A stretch of DNA of 64,000 nt from Anaerobutyricum hallii DSM 3353 (GCF_000173975.1 NZ_ACEP01000064.1:62001-126000); one strand, 5' to 3'. Numbered from the stretch's first letter, positions 33,900-43,776 are shown. The notes: generated from the letters alone by a model not told the origin. Numbers and translations: made by a program.

Positions 33900-34136
33900 T
33901 TATGCTGCGATATAAGGGGAGATTGCCTTCATGATCGTTGGCATCTCATTTTCTCTTTCCATGATTCTTAAATCAACTTTGTTGCGGATATCCATAGTCA
34001 TTACTCCAAGAAGAGACTTGGCATCTACAACGTACTGTCCATAAATTAAGTCAAAGTGGCTTTCAAAATCTTCAATAGCTTTTACAAATGATGTCGCATT
34101 ATCCACAGAGCCAAACTTGATTGTGACTGTTTTCAT
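33900..34136 (-). CDS. HPr-like protein lacking the phospho-histidine
   Basis: A 78-residue protein with the HPr fold pattern (MKTVTIKFGSVDNATSFVKA, then YVVDAKSLLGVMTMDIRNKV), where AKSLLG matches the regulatory Ser46 helix of HPr. The active-site GLHARPA loop with His15 is replaced by GSVDNAT, so it cannot be a phosphocarrier of the sugar phosphotransferase system. Such HPr-like proteins are common in Clostridia and may be regulatory. ATG 34136 has AAGGAGATG upstream; the frame is open to 34157 but without a ribosome site. It diverges from the amino acid ABC operon across a 265-base control region. Confidence 0.85.
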   Translation of the reverse strand: MKTVTIKFGSVDNATSFVKAIEDFESHFDLIYGQYVVDAKSLLGVMTMDIRNKVDLRIMERENEMPTIMKAISPYIAA

Positions 34137-34324
34137 AATTCTACATCTCCTTATCATAAATGTATATTATACCGATAAATAGATTGCCGGTATAAAAATA
34201 AATTTTTACTAAATCGTTTTGACGATTTTGGCTTATAATATTTCATATAAGGCAAAAAGTCAAGAAAAATTTTCAGAAGAAAGAAAATCGTAAAAAAATA
34301 AAGTGAATATATTTTGAAAGCTTC

Positions 34325-34353
34325 TTGCATTTTTTATTCAAAATAGATATAAT
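34325..34353 (+). promoter_or_regulatory. Promoter of the amino acid ABC operon
   Basis: TTGCAT (34325-34330), 17 bases, then a perfect TATAAT (34348-34353); the ribosome site GAAAGGAAGG and the ATG at 34402 follow. Confidence 0.82.
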
Positions 34354-34401
34354 AGAATGGTGAGTATAAAATAATAAGAATTAAGAAAGGAAGGATACAT
34401 T

Positions 34402-35193
34402 ATGAAAAAATTCTTATCTGTAGCTTTAGCAGCAGTTATGATGTTATCATTAGCAGCATGTGGAAGCAGCTCAAACAAGGCAGAATCCAGTTCAGAAGGA
34501 GGCAGTGCTTCTGATAAGACTTATATTATCGCGACAGATACAACTTTTGCACCATTTGAATTCACAAATGATAAAAATGAATTCGTAGGTATTGATGTAG
34601 ATATCTTAGCTGCGATCGCAAAAGATCAGGGATTTAAGTATGATTTACAGTCTCTTGGTTTTGATGCCGCTGTAGCTGCTCTTGAGTCCGGACAGGCAGA
34701 TGGAACAATTGCCGGTATGTCTATCACAGAAGAAAGACAGAAAAAATATGACTTCTCCGAAGCTTACTATGATTCCTATGTATGTATGGCTGTAAAGAAA
34801 GGCAGTGACATCAAGGGATATGAAGATTTAAAAGGTAAGAAAGTTGCAGCGAAGACAGGTACACAGGGAGCTGACTGTGCTGAGTCTTTAAAAGATAAAT
34901 ATGGATTTGATATCACATATTTTGATGATTCCGCAACAATGTACCAGGATGTTAAGACAGGCAATACCGTTGCATGTTTCGAAGATCAGCCTGTAATGGC
35001 TTATGGTGTTTCTCAGGGTAATGGTCTTGAAATCGTAGCAGAAGAGAAAGATAACTTCTCCACACCTTATGGTTTTGCCGTATTAAAAGGACAGAACGCA
35101 GATTTACTCAAGATGTTTAATGAAGGTTTAAAGAATATTAAAGCGAACGGTACTTATGATGAGATCGTTGCAAAATATACCTCAGCGAAATAA
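34402..35193 (+). CDS. Polar amino acid ABC transporter binding lipoprotein
   Basis: A 263-residue extracellular solute-binding lipoprotein. The signal peptide ends in a lipobox (LSLAACGSSS), so Cys20 is lipidated; a Ser-rich linker follows. The mature part is a family 3 solute-binding protein: YIIATDTTFAPFEFTNDKNE, FDAAVAALESGQADGTIAGM, TEERQKKYDFSEAYYDS and GKKVAAKTGTQGADCAESL. The ligand is likely a polar amino acid such as glutamine or cystine. It is first in a three-gene operon with permease and ATPase, and has a good promoter at 34325-34353. Confidence 0.94.
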   Translation: MKKFLSVALAAVMMLSLAACGSSSNKAESSSEGGSASDKTYIIATDTTFAPFEFTNDKNEFVGIDVDILAAIAKDQGFKYDLQSLGFDAAVAALESGQADGTIAGMSITEERQKKYDFSEAYYDSYVCMAVKKGSDIKGYEDLKGKKVAAKTGTQGADCAESLKDKYGFDITYFDDSATMYQDVKTGNTVACFEDQPVMAYGVSQGNGLEIVAEEKDNFSTPYGFAVLKGQNADLLKMFNEGLKNIKANGTYDEIVAKYTSAK

Positions 35194-35226
35194 TTGAGAG
35201 ACAAAGGTTAGGTAAGAGGTTAATTT

Positions 35227-35895
35227 ATGAATCTATTTGGAGTTTTAAGTGAAGTCTATCCAACATTGTTGACTGGACTTACTATGACAGTTAAGATTAC
35301 GATTCTATCTCTGATCATCGCTTTGGTTATCGGTATTTTCGTATGTCTTATGAATATTTCCAGTAATATTGTATTACGTGGAATCGCAAAGTTTTATATT
35401 TGGCTGATTCGTGGTACTCCGATGCTGGTGCAGGCATTTTATTTCTATTTTGCTCTGCCACAGTTAGTTCAGGCGGTTACAGGCTCACAGTTCCGCATTA
35501 CCGTATTTACAGCCAGTTTAGTTACACTTGCCCTGAATGCAGGCGCTTATATTTCTGAGATTTTCCGAGGTTCTATTGAGTCCGTTAATAAAGGACAGAT
35601 GGAAGCGGCAAGAAGTCTTGGTTTAAGTTATGCAAAGTCAATGCAGAAGATTATTCTTCCGCAGGCAGTGCGTATCTGTCTCCCATCTCTTGTAAACCAG
35701 TTTATTATTACGTTAAAGGATTCTACGATTCTTTACGCAATCGGTTTATCAGAGGTTATGTATAATGCAAAGATTTATGTAGGAAGAACGATGGAATCAT
35801 TTGCAACATATACATGGGTAGCAGTCTTCTTCCTTTTGATAGTGACAGTTCTGTCATTTATCTCAAGATATGTTGAAAGGAGGATGAATGCGTAA
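35227..35895 (+). CDS. Polar amino acid ABC transporter permease
   Basis: A 222-residue HisM/GlnP-type permease. Five hydrophobic segments are visible from [20 protein letters not shown] to [21 protein letters not shown], and the conserved EAA loop reads [20 protein letters not shown], the site that contacts the ATPase, followed by [38 protein letters not shown] is the other family landmark. The protein acts as a homodimer in the membrane. Its stop shares a base pair with the ATPase start (TAATG), so translation is coupled. Confidence 0.94.
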   Translation: MNLFGVLSEVYPTLLTGLTMTVKITILSLIIALVIGIFVCLMNISSNIVLRGIAKFYIWLIRGTPMLVQAFYFYFALPQLVQAVTGSQFRITVFTASLVTLALNAGAYISEIFRGSIESVNKGQMEAARSLGLSYAKSMQKIILPQAVRICLPSLVNQFIITLKDSTILYAIGLSEVMYNAKIYVGRTMESFATYTWVAVFFLLIVTVLSFISRYVERRMNA

Positions 35896-36638
35896 TGACA
35901 ACTGAAAAAGATGTAAAGATTCATGTAAAAGGTCTAAAGAAGAGTTTTGGACATGTACATGTTTTAAAGGGAATTGATGCAGAGATTAAAGCCGGTGAGG
36001 TGATCTGTGTCATTGGATCTTCTGGTTCTGGTAAGTCAACATTTCTTCGCTGTCTGAATCGTTTAGAGGAAGCAACAGCCGGAGAGATTCTTGTAGATGG
36101 ACAGAGTATTACGGAAAAGAATTCAAATATTGACAAGATTCGTCAGCATATCGGAATGGTATTCCAGCAGTTTAACCTGTTCCCTCATTATACAGTAAAA
36201 GAGAATATTATGCTTGCTCCTGTAGAACTTAAGTTAAAGTCTAAAGAAGAAGCAGAAAAGAAGGCTCTTGAGCTGTTAAAGCGTGTTGGCCTGGCAGAGA
36301 AAGCAGATGCGAAGCCAAAACAGCTTTCCGGTGGACAGCAGCAGCGTGTAGCGATTGCCCGTGCGCTTGCGATGGAACCAGATATCATGTTATTTGATGA
36401 GCCAACTTCAGCACTTGACCCTGAAATGGTTTGTGAGGTTCTTGATGTTATGAAAGAGCTGGCTGCAGAGGGTATGACTATGGTTGTAGTTACTCACGAG
36501 ATGGGATTTGCCCATGATGTAGCAGACAGAGTATTTTTCATTGACCAGGGTGTTATTATGGAACAGGGAACCCCGGAAGAGGTTATGGACCATCCAACAA
36601 ATGAGAGAACTCAGAGTTTCTTAAGTAAAGTATTATAA
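35895..36638 (+). CDS. Polar amino acid ABC transporter ATPase (GlnQ type)
   Basis: A 247-residue ATPase powering the adjacent importer. Walker A is [19 protein letters not shown], the Q-loop is [18 protein letters not shown], the signature is [20 protein letters not shown], Walker B is [15 protein letters not shown] and the switch is [16 protein letters not shown], all typical of GlnQ/HisP. The three genes 34402-36638 are one operon, closed by the terminator at 36655. The ATP-binding residues are intact, so the importer should be functional. Confidence 0.95.
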   Translation: MTTEKDVKIHVKGLKKSFGHVHVLKGIDAEIKAGEVICVIGSSGSGKSTFLRCLNRLEEATAGEILVDGQSITEKNSNIDKIRQHIGMVFQQFNLFPHYTVKENIMLAPVELKLKSKEEAEKKALELLKRVGLAEKADAKPKQLSGGQQQRVAIARALAMEPDIMLFDEPTSALDPEMVCEVLDVMKELAAEGMTMVVVTHEMGFAHDVADRVFFIDQGVIMEQGTPEEVMDHPTNERTQSFLSKVL

Positions 36639-36654
36639 AATATTTATAAATAAA

Positions 36655-36687
36655 AAGGCATCTGTTCGCAGCAGGTGCCTTTTTTAG
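36655..36687 (+). terminator. Terminator of the amino acid ABC operon
   Basis: GGCATCTG and CAGGTGCC pair around TTCGCAG and are followed by TTTTTT. The first T/AGGAGG after it is the proB ribosome site, so proB either relies on readthrough or has a promoter overlapping this hairpin. Confidence 0.85.
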
Positions 36688-36696
36688 GAGGTTATT

Positions 36697-37470
36697 ATGC
36701 GAATCGTTGTAAAAGTGGGAACATCAACATTGACCCATACAAGCGGAAGAATCAACATCAGAAGAACAGAAAAGCTTTGCAAAATCTTAAGTGATGTAAA
36801 GAATGCAGGACATGAGCTTATTTTGGTATCTTCCGGTGCTATCGGTATGGGTGTCGGTAAACTGAATATGAAAAGTAAGCCCGAAGATATGCCCACAAAG
36901 CAGGCCGCAGCAGCGATAGGACAGTGTGAACTGATGTATCTTTATGATAAATTATTCAGAGAATATAATCATATCGTTGCACAGATGCTGATTACCGGGC
37001 TTGACTTTTCAAATGAAGAAAGCCACAAGAATTTTCAGAGTACATTAAACCGTCTGTTAGAGTTAAATGTTATTCCGATTATCAATGAAAATGATACCAT
37101 TGCAACACAGGAAATTTCTGTGGGTGATAATGATACAATGGGAGCAATCGTTGCAGAGAATGCAAATGCAGATTTATTGATTATTTTAAGTGATATTGAT
37201 GGTCTTTATACCGGCGACCCGCGTAATAACCCGGATGCTCAGTTAATTGATACTGTATTTTCTATTACTCCGGAAATAAAAGAATTAGCAGGTACAAAAG
37301 GAACAACACTTGGTACTGGTGGAATGATTACAAAGATTCATGCGGCAGAAATCTCAATGAATGCCGGCATTGATATGATTATTGCTAACGGAACAAAACC
37401 AGAACTTCTCTACAATATCATTGATGGAGAAAAGGTGGGAACAAAGTTTATCGGGAGGAAAAAAGCATGA
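36697..37470 (+). CDS. proB: Glutamate 5-kinase, short form without PUA domain
   Basis: ProB phosphorylates glutamate, the first step of proline synthesis. The 257-residue protein is only the amino acid kinase domain: [18 protein letters not shown] at the start, [46 protein letters not shown] and [19 protein letters not shown]. The C-terminal PUA domain of the E. coli enzyme (about 100 residues) is absent, as in many Clostridia. AGGAGG lies directly upstream. It overlaps proA by four bases (ATGA). Feedback inhibition by proline, which involves the kinase domain, probably still applies. Confidence 0.95.
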   Translation: MRIVVKVGTSTLTHTSGRINIRRTEKLCKILSDVKNAGHELILVSSGAIGMGVGKLNMKSKPEDMPTKQAAAAIGQCELMYLYDKLFREYNHIVAQMLITGLDFSNEESHKNFQSTLNRLLELNVIPIINENDTIATQEISVGDNDTMGAIVAENANADLLIILSDIDGLYTGDPRNNPDAQLIDTVFSITPEIKELAGTKGTTLGTGGMITKIHAAEISMNAGIDMIIANGTKPELLYNIIDGEKVGTKFIGRKKA

Positions 37471-38723
37471 CAACAAAAGAGATACTGACACAGGCAGTCA
37501 CAGCGAAAAATGCGATTAACTCAGCAGATACCGAAACCAAAAACAAGGCACTTGCCAATATGGCAGATGCCCTTTTAGCACATACAGATGCAATTTTAGA
37601 GGCAAATAAACAGGATGTGGAAGCAGCAAGAGGAAAGATTTCTGATGTCATGATTGACCGCTTAATGTTAGATGCTGGTCGAATCGAGGGAATGGCAAAG
37701 GGAATCAGAGAGCTGATTGACTTAGATGACCCTGCCGGAAAAGTATTAAGAACTGTAGAACGCCCAAATGGAATTGTCATTGAAAAGACAGCAGTTCCAA
37801 TGGGAGTTATCGCAATTATTTACGAGAGCCGTCCAAATGTAACAAGCGATGCAGCAGCCCTTTGTATTAAGAGTGGTAATGTCTGTGTTCTTCGAAGTGG
37901 AAAAGAAGCGTGGAAGAGTGCGAATGCTGTAGTTACTGCCTTAAAAGAAGGTATGGTAAAGTCAAATCTTCCAGGAGAAGGCATCCAGCTTATCGAAGAT
38001 ACCAGCAGAGAAAGTTCTGTAGAATTGATGAAAGCAGTCGGTTATGTGGATTTACTCATTCCAAGAGGAGGCCCTGGCCTTATCCGTTCCTGCGTAGAGA
38101 ACGCCAAAGTACCATGTATTCAGACCGGAACAGGAATCTGCCATGTCTATGTCGATGAAAGTGCCAGTTTTGAGAAAGCATTACAAATCATTGAAAATGC
38201 CAAAACCAGCCGCCCAAGCGTTTGTAATGCAGAAGAAGTTCTTCTTGTCCACAGTGCAGTTGCTGAAAAGTTCCTGCCATTATTACAGAAAAAATTAGTA
38301 GAAGAACGAAAAGAAAAAGGTGAAATTCCGGTGGAACTGCGTCTTTGCGATAGAGCCGCTAAAATTATTTCAGGAACACCGGCTGGGGCAGATGATTTTG
38401 ATACAGAATTCCTTGATTACATTCTTGCGGTAAAAATAGTAGATAGCGTGGAAGAAGCAGTAGAGCATATTTCAAAACATTCTACAGGTCACAGTGAAGC
38501 AATTATCACAGAATCAAAAGAAGCAGCAGACTATTTTACTATGAGAGTAGATAGTGCCGCAGTATATGTGAACGTTTCTACCCGCTTCACAGATGGAGGC
38601 GAATTTGGACTCGGATGCGAGATGGGAATCTCCACCCAGAAACTTCATGCCAGAGGACCAATGGGCTTAGAAGAATTATGTACTTATAAATATATCATCC
38701 GGGGAGAAGGACAGATTAGATAG
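37467..38723 (+). CDS. proA: Gamma-glutamyl phosphate reductase
   Basis: ProA reduces gamma-glutamyl phosphate with NADPH to glutamate semialdehyde, the second step of proline synthesis. The 418-residue protein has the aldehyde-dehydrogenase-like fold, with [53 protein letters not shown] and [16 protein letters not shown], where the Cys of SVCNA is the catalytic nucleophile. [20 protein letters not shown] near the end is the other hallmark. It overlaps proB by four bases. proC is not in the window. Hairpin element C lies 38 bases after the stop. Confidence 0.96.
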   Translation: MTTKEILTQAVTAKNAINSADTETKNKALANMADALLAHTDAILEANKQDVEAARGKISDVMIDRLMLDAGRIEGMAKGIRELIDLDDPAGKVLRTVERPNGIVIEKTAVPMGVIAIIYESRPNVTSDAAALCIKSGNVCVLRSGKEAWKSANAVVTALKEGMVKSNLPGEGIQLIEDTSRESSVELMKAVGYVDLLIPRGGPGLIRSCVENAKVPCIQTGTGICHVYVDESASFEKALQIIENAKTSRPSVCNAEEVLLVHSAVAEKFLPLLQKKLVEERKEKGEIPVELRLCDRAAKIISGTPAGADDFDTEFLDYILAVKIVDSVEEAVEHISKHSTGHSEAIITESKEAADYFTMRVDSAAVYVNVSTRFTDGGEFGLGCEMGISTQKLHARGPMGLEELCTYKYIIRGEGQIR

Positions 38724-38760
38724 TAATTTATAGGCTAAACCGACGAAGGCAGGAAACGAA

Positions 38761-38854
38761 ATACGCTATATTTGTGACTTTAGTCGCGGCGCGTTGAATG
38801 TTCGCTTAAGCGCTCACATCCAACACTTGCTCCGAGGCCACAAATATAGCGTAT
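38761..38854. repeat. Arm-and-core hairpin element C
   Basis: Perfect 16-bp arms (38761-38776 and 38839-38854), extended outward by imperfect pairing, enclose a 62-base core beginning ACTTTAGTCGCGGCG and ending CTTGCTCCGAGGC. Same orientation as A. It sits between convergent proA and the HEFTH gene. Confidence 0.92.
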
Positions 38855-38886
38855 ATCTTTACTGCATTAAGGTTAAAAATAAAACA

Positions 38887-38934
38887 GCCCTCATAAGTTC
38901 TTATTATATAGAAACTTATGAGGGCGTCTGTTTA
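38887..38934. terminator. Bidirectional terminator between proA and the HEFTH gene
   Basis: GCCCTCATAAGTT (38887-38899) pairs with AACTTATGAGGGC (38913-38925). AAAATAAAACA precedes and GTCTGTTTATT follows, so it can act on both strands. It is a plain hairpin without the inserted core. Confidence 0.88.
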
Positions 38935-38943
38935 TTCTCAACC

Positions 38944-39768
38944 TTAAGCTGCAACCTCCTGTTGTCGTTTGTCAAGGATTGCTTTATATTCATCGCAATT
39001 ATCTGCTGTGATATTCTCAAGCTCGTCATCCGGAAGAATACGTTTGTCGTAGTTCCTTCTGAAAAATCCCCTTAAATATATGAGAAATGCAGAATTGTAA
39101 ATCTTTCTTGTAAGTCTTAAAATTTCATCGTGATCAATCTCTTTTAAAGCATGATATAAAGCGAAGAAATCATCAGTATCAAGATGTGCAAACTGTAAAG
39201 TCTGCTCTAATAAAACATCATCGTTCTCAAAAAGAGAGATATAACCGAGAAGATACATTAACTGACGGAAAGTCATAACGAAATCATTCGGTTCAAGTGT
39301 TTCAAGAAACTGTTCAAAACAAACTTTTACTCTCCAAAGCCCCTCCTCTAAAAGATGACGGATAGAAATCTCATTAAATGGCCCTGGAATCTGAATCTTG
39401 TCTATATGTACAGTTTTTAGGGTAAGGCGTTCCATAAAACGTGCCAGTGTAACACGGCAGGCATGAAATTCAGAATAGGCATTCATATAAATAAATAAGT
39501 CTTCTGTCTCATCAAAAGAACTGTTTATGAAATCATAAAAATGAGTAAATTCATGGAAAAGGATAAAACGGGCATAACTGTCACTATAAAGATGAAAACG
39601 AGGATTCAAATGCAGAATGTACTTGCCGTCAAGAAGCTCTAAAATGTTAAAAAACCCCTCAACATATTTCTCTGCATCATATTGCACAGCCGAAATCTGC
39701 ACATCCTTTGGTAAATCATACTTTTCCTTATATTCATTCCACAATTCATTAATCTGTCTTAAATTCAT
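38944..39768 (-). CDS. Putative metallopeptidase with HEFTH motif
   Basis: A 274-residue, mostly helical cytoplasmic protein. FILFHEFTHFYDFINSS at about residues 80-96 is an HExxH zinc motif, and Glu in the downstream NAYSEFHACRVTLARF could be the third ligand, the gluzincin arrangement. The remaining helical C-terminal half has no recognised domain. No signal peptide is present. ATG 39768 (AAGGCGG upstream) is preferred; the frame is open to 39813 without a better site. It is probably an orphan zinc peptidase-like protein, distantly like SprT or ImmA types; activity is inference. Confidence 0.65.
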   Translation of the reverse strand: MNLRQINELWNEYKEKYDLPKDVQISAVQYDAEKYVEGFFNILELLDGKYILHLNPRFHLYSDSYARFILFHEFTHFYDFINSSFDETEDLFIYMNAYSEFHACRVTLARFMERLTLKTVHIDKIQIPGPFNEISIRHLLEEGLWRVKVCFEQFLETLEPNDFVMTFRQLMYLLGYISLFENDDVLLEQTLQFAHLDTDDFFALYHALKEIDHDEILRLTRKIYNSAFLIYLRGFFRRNYDKRILPDDELENITADNCDEYKAILDKRQQEVAA

Positions 39769-39895
39769 ATGTAACCCGCCTTCCCATAACATATTGCTTA
39801 TATTATATAACACTCATATAGAAATAACAACGCTCAAATAGGAGGAAGACGGATAAATTATTGTGATTTGATTCAATAGACGGAAAAAGGGAGGT

Positions 39896-39920
39896 TAGAG
39901 CATGTTTCAAACACGTTCTA
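39896..39920. repeat. Collapsed MITE-like repeat (two ends joined)
   Basis: TAGAGCATGTTT followed at once by CAAACACGTTCTA: the two inverted ends of the 160-bp family with the interior missing. The rest of 39841-40043 shows no gene. Confidence 0.65.
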
Positions 39921-40043
39921 GAAGGTTTTACATAATTTCTATTATTTGAATTGAAATAGCAGGTGGAAGGTTTGTCAAATCTTTCCTTAAAAACTTATTT
40001 TCCAATATCTGTACCAATACTACATTGAGGCGGCCAAAAAACA

Positions 40044-40169
40044 GAATCCCGAAAGCTAAGTACTGTATATCTGTGGCCTGGGAGCAAAGGTTAGATGTGA
40101 GCGCGTAAGCGAACGTTTAACCTGCCGCGACGAAAGTCACAGATATACAGTACTTAGCTTTCGGGATTC
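40044..40169. repeat. Arm-and-core hairpin element D
   Basis: Perfect 32-bp arms (40044-40075 and 40138-40169) enclose a 62-base core, orientation as B. Core ends here read CTGTGGCC and GTCACAG instead of TTTGTG-type ends, and the arms are matched (CTGTG/CACAG), so the base change occurred on both sides. AAAAAACA precedes and GTCTGTT follows. Confidence 0.92.
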
Positions 40170-40185
40170 GTCTGTTACTTCAATA

Positions 40186-41433
40186 CTATTCCGCTTTATA
40201 GTAGAAAAAAGTTTGCACCATCAATGTGCCTTCTTCTAAATCCTTCTGGCTTACCCAGTCTCCGAAAGAAGAAGTCCCTCTTTTTGGGAGATAATGGGGA
40301 TCCATTAACAGATATTTATCTTTTTTTGCATTATAATCAACAATAGTACCGTAATGTCCTGGAAGATAGGCGATAGCAGTATCTCCTTCTTTTAACTTTT
40401 CCTTTAATTCTTTAAAGGATTCGCCGCTTCCATCGTAGGAGAATCCATATTTATAGCCAAATTTTTCGGCAGCTGCCTTAAAGAATCCGCTGTCAGTACC
40501 ACAATCTTCGATGCGGTAATGCTTATCAGAAGCGTATTGTGCCAGTTCATAAGGATCAGGAAAATGGCCACTTAAAGAGTAGATAGCATTTACTGTGGCA
40601 AAAATACCGCAGCCGGAAGTGCAAAAATTATTTGTGTCAGTATCTTTTGTGGTTTCATTGCCGTAATGATGCTTTGCCCAGACAGGGTCAAACTGGACAA
40701 AAACCTGAAGATTTTCTTTTTCGATTGCTTTTTTATTACGGGTCAGACGCCATACGGCATTAGAATCTGTTGTGAACTCTAAAATACTGCCATCGTTTTG
40801 AGAAAGATTTCTTTTGGTAGTTTCATCGCAGATTGTATAATAGTCCTTTTTTCTTGTAATAAGAAAAGTACCAGCTTCCTGTTTACTTCCCCAAAGTTCA
40901 TTTGAAGAAGGTGTGTTTGATAATGTATCTGCTTTTAAATATTTTTCTTCTCCTGCTTTGCGTATGGTGTAACGGTTGTCACCAGCATATTTAAAAGAAC
41001 AGGAAAAATTTTCTGAGATAATAGAAGCTGTATTCATAGCAAAAGAAGAATCCGAGGAATTCTCCTCATAAAAAGAAAGCTGATAGGTACCGTTTGAAAA
41101 AGGCTGTTTTTCTCTGCCATCATAAATCAGGCAATCAGAATGAAATTCATCTCTTGTTACCCAGCCATTCTTTGTTCCGCCTTTTTTAGAAGCATACTGA
41201 ATTTCGTACCAGGAACCGGAAGAACCGATTACTTTGACACCGGTATATTTAGGGAGTACAGTTTTTAAATCATTGCTGTAATCAGAATAGTATACGGGCA
41301 GTTCATTTCTTGCTAGGGCATAAATAAAGTCAGATTTGCTTTCGTAGGCATGTTGAAAAGCGAAAGTTTTTGACGGAATAAAGAAAAATCCGGTCAACAT
41401 TAAAAGAACGCCTAAAAAGATATGTTTTTTCAC
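40186..41433 (-). CDS. Secreted C39-like peptidase with SH3-like domain
   Basis: A 415-residue secreted protein with a signal peptide (KKHIFLGVLLMLTGFFFIPS, cleavage after about TFAFA-type site). Residues 35-100 resemble a bacterial SH3 domain (LPKYTGVKVIGSSGSWYEIQ, GWVTRD). A middle all-beta region of about 130 residues is unassigned. The C-terminal C39-like domain has Cys in NFCTSGCGIFATVNAIYSL, His in YLPGHYGTIVDYN and Asp in LLMDPHYLPK. It is likely a cell-wall or peptide hydrolase at the surface; the substrate is unknown. There is a clean AGGAATTG ribosome site on the minus strand. Confidence 0.82.
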   Translation of the reverse strand: MKKHIFLGVLLMLTGFFFIPSKTFAFQHAYESKSDFIYALARNELPVYYSDYSNDLKTVLPKYTGVKVIGSSGSWYEIQYASKKGGTKNGWVTRDEFHSDCLIYDGREKQPFSNGTYQLSFYEENSSDSSFAMNTASIISENFSCSFKYAGDNRYTIRKAGEEKYLKADTLSNTPSSNELWGSKQEAGTFLITRKKDYYTICDETTKRNLSQNDGSILEFTTDSNAVWRLTRNKKAIEKENLQVFVQFDPVWAKHHYGNETTKDTDTNNFCTSGCGIFATVNAIYSLSGHFPDPYELAQYASDKHYRIEDCGTDSGFFKAAAEKFGYKYGFSYDGSGESFKELKEKLKEGDTAIAYLPGHYGTIVDYNAKKDKYLLMDPHYLPKRGTSSFGDWVSQKDLEEGTLMVQTFFYYKAE

Positions 41434-41812
41434 AACAATTCCTCCATTAATGTATTATGTGTTTGTTCCTAAAGTCTTTTCTACACTTGACTTTGTAAAA
41501 AAGATTCCAGGAGAACATGATTATAAGATGTTTTTACAGATTTAAAATAAAAAATAAGAAGCATCTATTCATTATTTTGTATTTTGAAGATATTAAATAG
41601 TTACAAATGTCTTACAAATATTAAAAAAGTGTTACAACTTGAGGTATTATAGCATAAAATATCGAATTTGCAAACAAACATCTTTAGAAAATTGTATAAG
41701 GAATTGTGAAGTAAGATATAGAAAATGAATTGAGATAAACAACAATTTATGGTAAAATTAGACAGAGTATTCTACTTGTCGTGGAAATACGATATGAAAG
41801 GAATGAAGAAGA
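41434..41812. other. Divergent intergenic region
   Basis: AT-rich gap of 379 bases between divergently transcribed genes. No gene is seen. The promoter of the right-hand gene lies at 41730-41758. A tandem-looking set of ATTACAAAT/TTACAACTT words between 41595 and 41640 may be part of the left-hand promoter. Confidence 0.5.
41730..41758 (+). promoter_or_regulatory. Promoter of alarmone synthetase copy 2
   Basis: TTGAGA (41730-41735), 17 bases, TAAAAT (41753-41758). The ATG follows at 41813 with AAAGGAATGAAGAAG as ribosome region. Confidence 0.7.
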
Positions 41813-42607
41813 ATGGAACAGAGAAAGAAAATTTTTGGAGCATTAGATGATTTAATGCGTTCACCAATCGGGGATAGACTCAGAGAGAGGGTGTTCCGGG
41901 AATTATCTACAAAAGAAATACATGATTTGCTTCAGAGAGAGCAAAAACCATATAAAGAATTAATGGCATATTACCAGTGTGCGCTTATGGAAGTAGAGAC
42001 AAAGTTTCGTGTGCTGAATGAACAGTTTTCACTGGCACATGACAGAAATCCGATTGAGTCGATTAAAACAAGGGTGAAAAGTCTTGAGAGCATTACAGAG
42101 AAGTTAAACAGAAGGAATCTTCCTTTTTCAACGCAGAGTATTGAGGAGAATCTTACAGATATTGCAGGAATCCGTATTATCTGCTCATTTAGAGAAGATA
42201 TTTATTTTCTTGCAGATTGTCTGCTAGAGCAGGATGATATCACATTGATTCAGCGTAAAGATTACATAGAGAATCCGAAGGAGAATGGCTATCGGAGTCT
42301 GCATTTGATTGTGGAAGTCCCTATCTTTTTAGAGCATAAAAAGAAAATGATGAAAGTAGAAGTACAGCTTCGTACAATTGCAATGGATTTCTGGGCAAGC
42401 CTTGAACATAAATTAAAATATAAGAAAGATATTGCTTCTGACCAGCTTACAGCGGATTTAAAGAAATGTGCTGATGAGAGTGCCGCCCTTGATTTGAAGA
42501 TGGACGCAATCCGCAAAGAAATAGAAGTTTTGAAAGCACCGGAAGCAAAAGCAATAGGAAGAGAAGTGAAGCATCTGCCGGGGGGAATTCTGAACGAAAA
42601 CCAATAA
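41813..42607 (+). CDS. Small alarmone synthetase, RelA/SpoT domain (copy 2)
   Basis: A 264-residue (p)ppGpp synthetase of the RelP/RelQ type. It has a longer N-terminal helix region than copy 1 and intact motifs DIAGIRIICSFREDIYFL, RKDYIENPKENGYRSLHLIV and VEVQLRTIAMDFWASLEHKL. The C-terminal helices end in a basic tail. It has its own promoter and no toxin-like neighbour, so it is likely the housekeeping small synthetase for cell-wall stress or growth control, while copy 1 is in an accessory region. Sequence around motifs is clearly related but the proteins are far from identical. Confidence 0.92.
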   Translation: MEQRKKIFGALDDLMRSPIGDRLRERVFRELSTKEIHDLLQREQKPYKELMAYYQCALMEVETKFRVLNEQFSLAHDRNPIESIKTRVKSLESITEKLNRRNLPFSTQSIEENLTDIAGIRIICSFREDIYFLADCLLEQDDITLIQRKDYIENPKENGYRSLHLIVEVPIFLEHKKKMMKVEVQLRTIAMDFWASLEHKLKYKKDIASDQLTADLKKCADESAALDLKMDAIRKEIEVLKAPEAKAIGREVKHLPGGILNENQ

Positions 42608-42689
42608 AAATATATAAGGCATATAAAAAAAACAGGTATAAATACCGAAAAAAGACATATGAAAGAGATATAGGGCAGGAGGGCTGTAT

Positions 42690-43712
42690 ATGATTTATAT
42701 GTCTTTTTTTATTGGACTGATTCTTATTTGTAAGGGAGGAGACTGGTTTGTTGATGCTGCGTCAAAATTATCGGAAATACTTGGAATACCGAAATATGTG
42801 ATCGGAGCAACGATTGTGAGTTTTGCAACAACGATGCCGGAAATCATTGTTTCTGTGGCGGCTGCGTTAGATGGGCATTCTGCCATGGCAATAGGAAATG
42901 CAGTTGGTTCTGTTTCTGCAAATACAGGAATTATTCTTGCGCTTAGTTTATTTTTTCTTCCCGTTGCAATTAAAAGAGAAGAATATTTATTTAAAAACAG
43001 CTTATATATTGGAACATTACTGTTGTTATTGATTAGCTTCAAAGATAGAATATTTGACAGGGCAGATTGTCTCCTGCTATTACTTGCCGGGATTTTATTT
43101 CTTGTAGAGAATGTCAAAAATGCAGTTTGTAAAAAAGAAGTTTCCAACAGTAAAAGAAAAAAAGAAGATATGATATTACATAAAAAAATACAGGCTGGGA
43201 AAAACGGAGAAAAAAAGGTAAAAAATAAAAGAAGTAAATGGAAAGAAAAACAAAGTAGTATATGGGAAACATTTTTCTGGTTTTGTATAGGCGCGGTGTG
43301 TATTGTAGCAGGTTCAGAGTTACTAGTACATTCTGCCTGTAAAATAGCGGAAATTCTGCATATCAGCGAAGATATTATCTCGGTAACGATTGTTGCAATG
43401 GGAACATCTTTGCCGGAACTTGTAACAACAGTTACAGCAATCCTAAAAAAAGAGTCTTCTTTGTCTGTCGGAAATATTATAGGTGCCAATATGATAGATT
43501 CCGCTTTTATTTTACCAATCTGTACATTACTTAGTGGAGAGAAACTTCCAGTTTCACTGCAGATGGCACAAATTGATATGCCTTTATGTATCCTTATTTC
43601 AGTACTTGCGCTTCTTCCTATGTTAATTCGTCAGAAAATTAAAAGAAGAGATGGTATCCTTGTTTTTTCCATTTATGCTGGATATCTATTATATATCTGC
43701 TGGGCTATATAA
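42690..43712 (+). CDS. Sodium/calcium exchanger-family antiporter
   Basis: A 340-residue membrane protein of the CaCA superfamily (YrbG type). The two alpha repeats are clear: IGATIVSFATTMPEIIVSVA with AIGNAVGSVSANTGIIL in the first half, and VTIVAMGTSLPELVTTVTAI with VGNIIGANMIDSAFILP in the second; the acidic ion-binding Glu residues (PE) are present in both. A long charged cytoplasmic loop (about residues 145-185, KKEVSNSKRKKEDMILHKKI) separates them. It probably exchanges calcium for sodium or protons. AGGAGGG precedes the ATG. A convergent terminator follows. Confidence 0.9.
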   Translation: MIYMSFFIGLILICKGGDWFVDAASKLSEILGIPKYVIGATIVSFATTMPEIIVSVAAALDGHSAMAIGNAVGSVSANTGIILALSLFFLPVAIKREEYLFKNSLYIGTLLLLLISFKDRIFDRADCLLLLLAGILFLVENVKNAVCKKEVSNSKRKKEDMILHKKIQAGKNGEKKVKNKRSKWKEKQSSIWETFFWFCIGAVCIVAGSELLVHSACKIAEILHISEDIISVTIVAMGTSLPELVTTVTAILKKESSLSVGNIIGANMIDSAFILPICTLLSGEKLPVSLQMAQIDMPLCILISVLALLPMLIRQKIKRRDGILVFSIYAGYLLYICWAI

Positions 43713-43776
43713 TGTGAACATATTTGCTTTACCCTCTTCTAACAAGAAAATAAAAAGAATCATTAGCTCATAAAAA

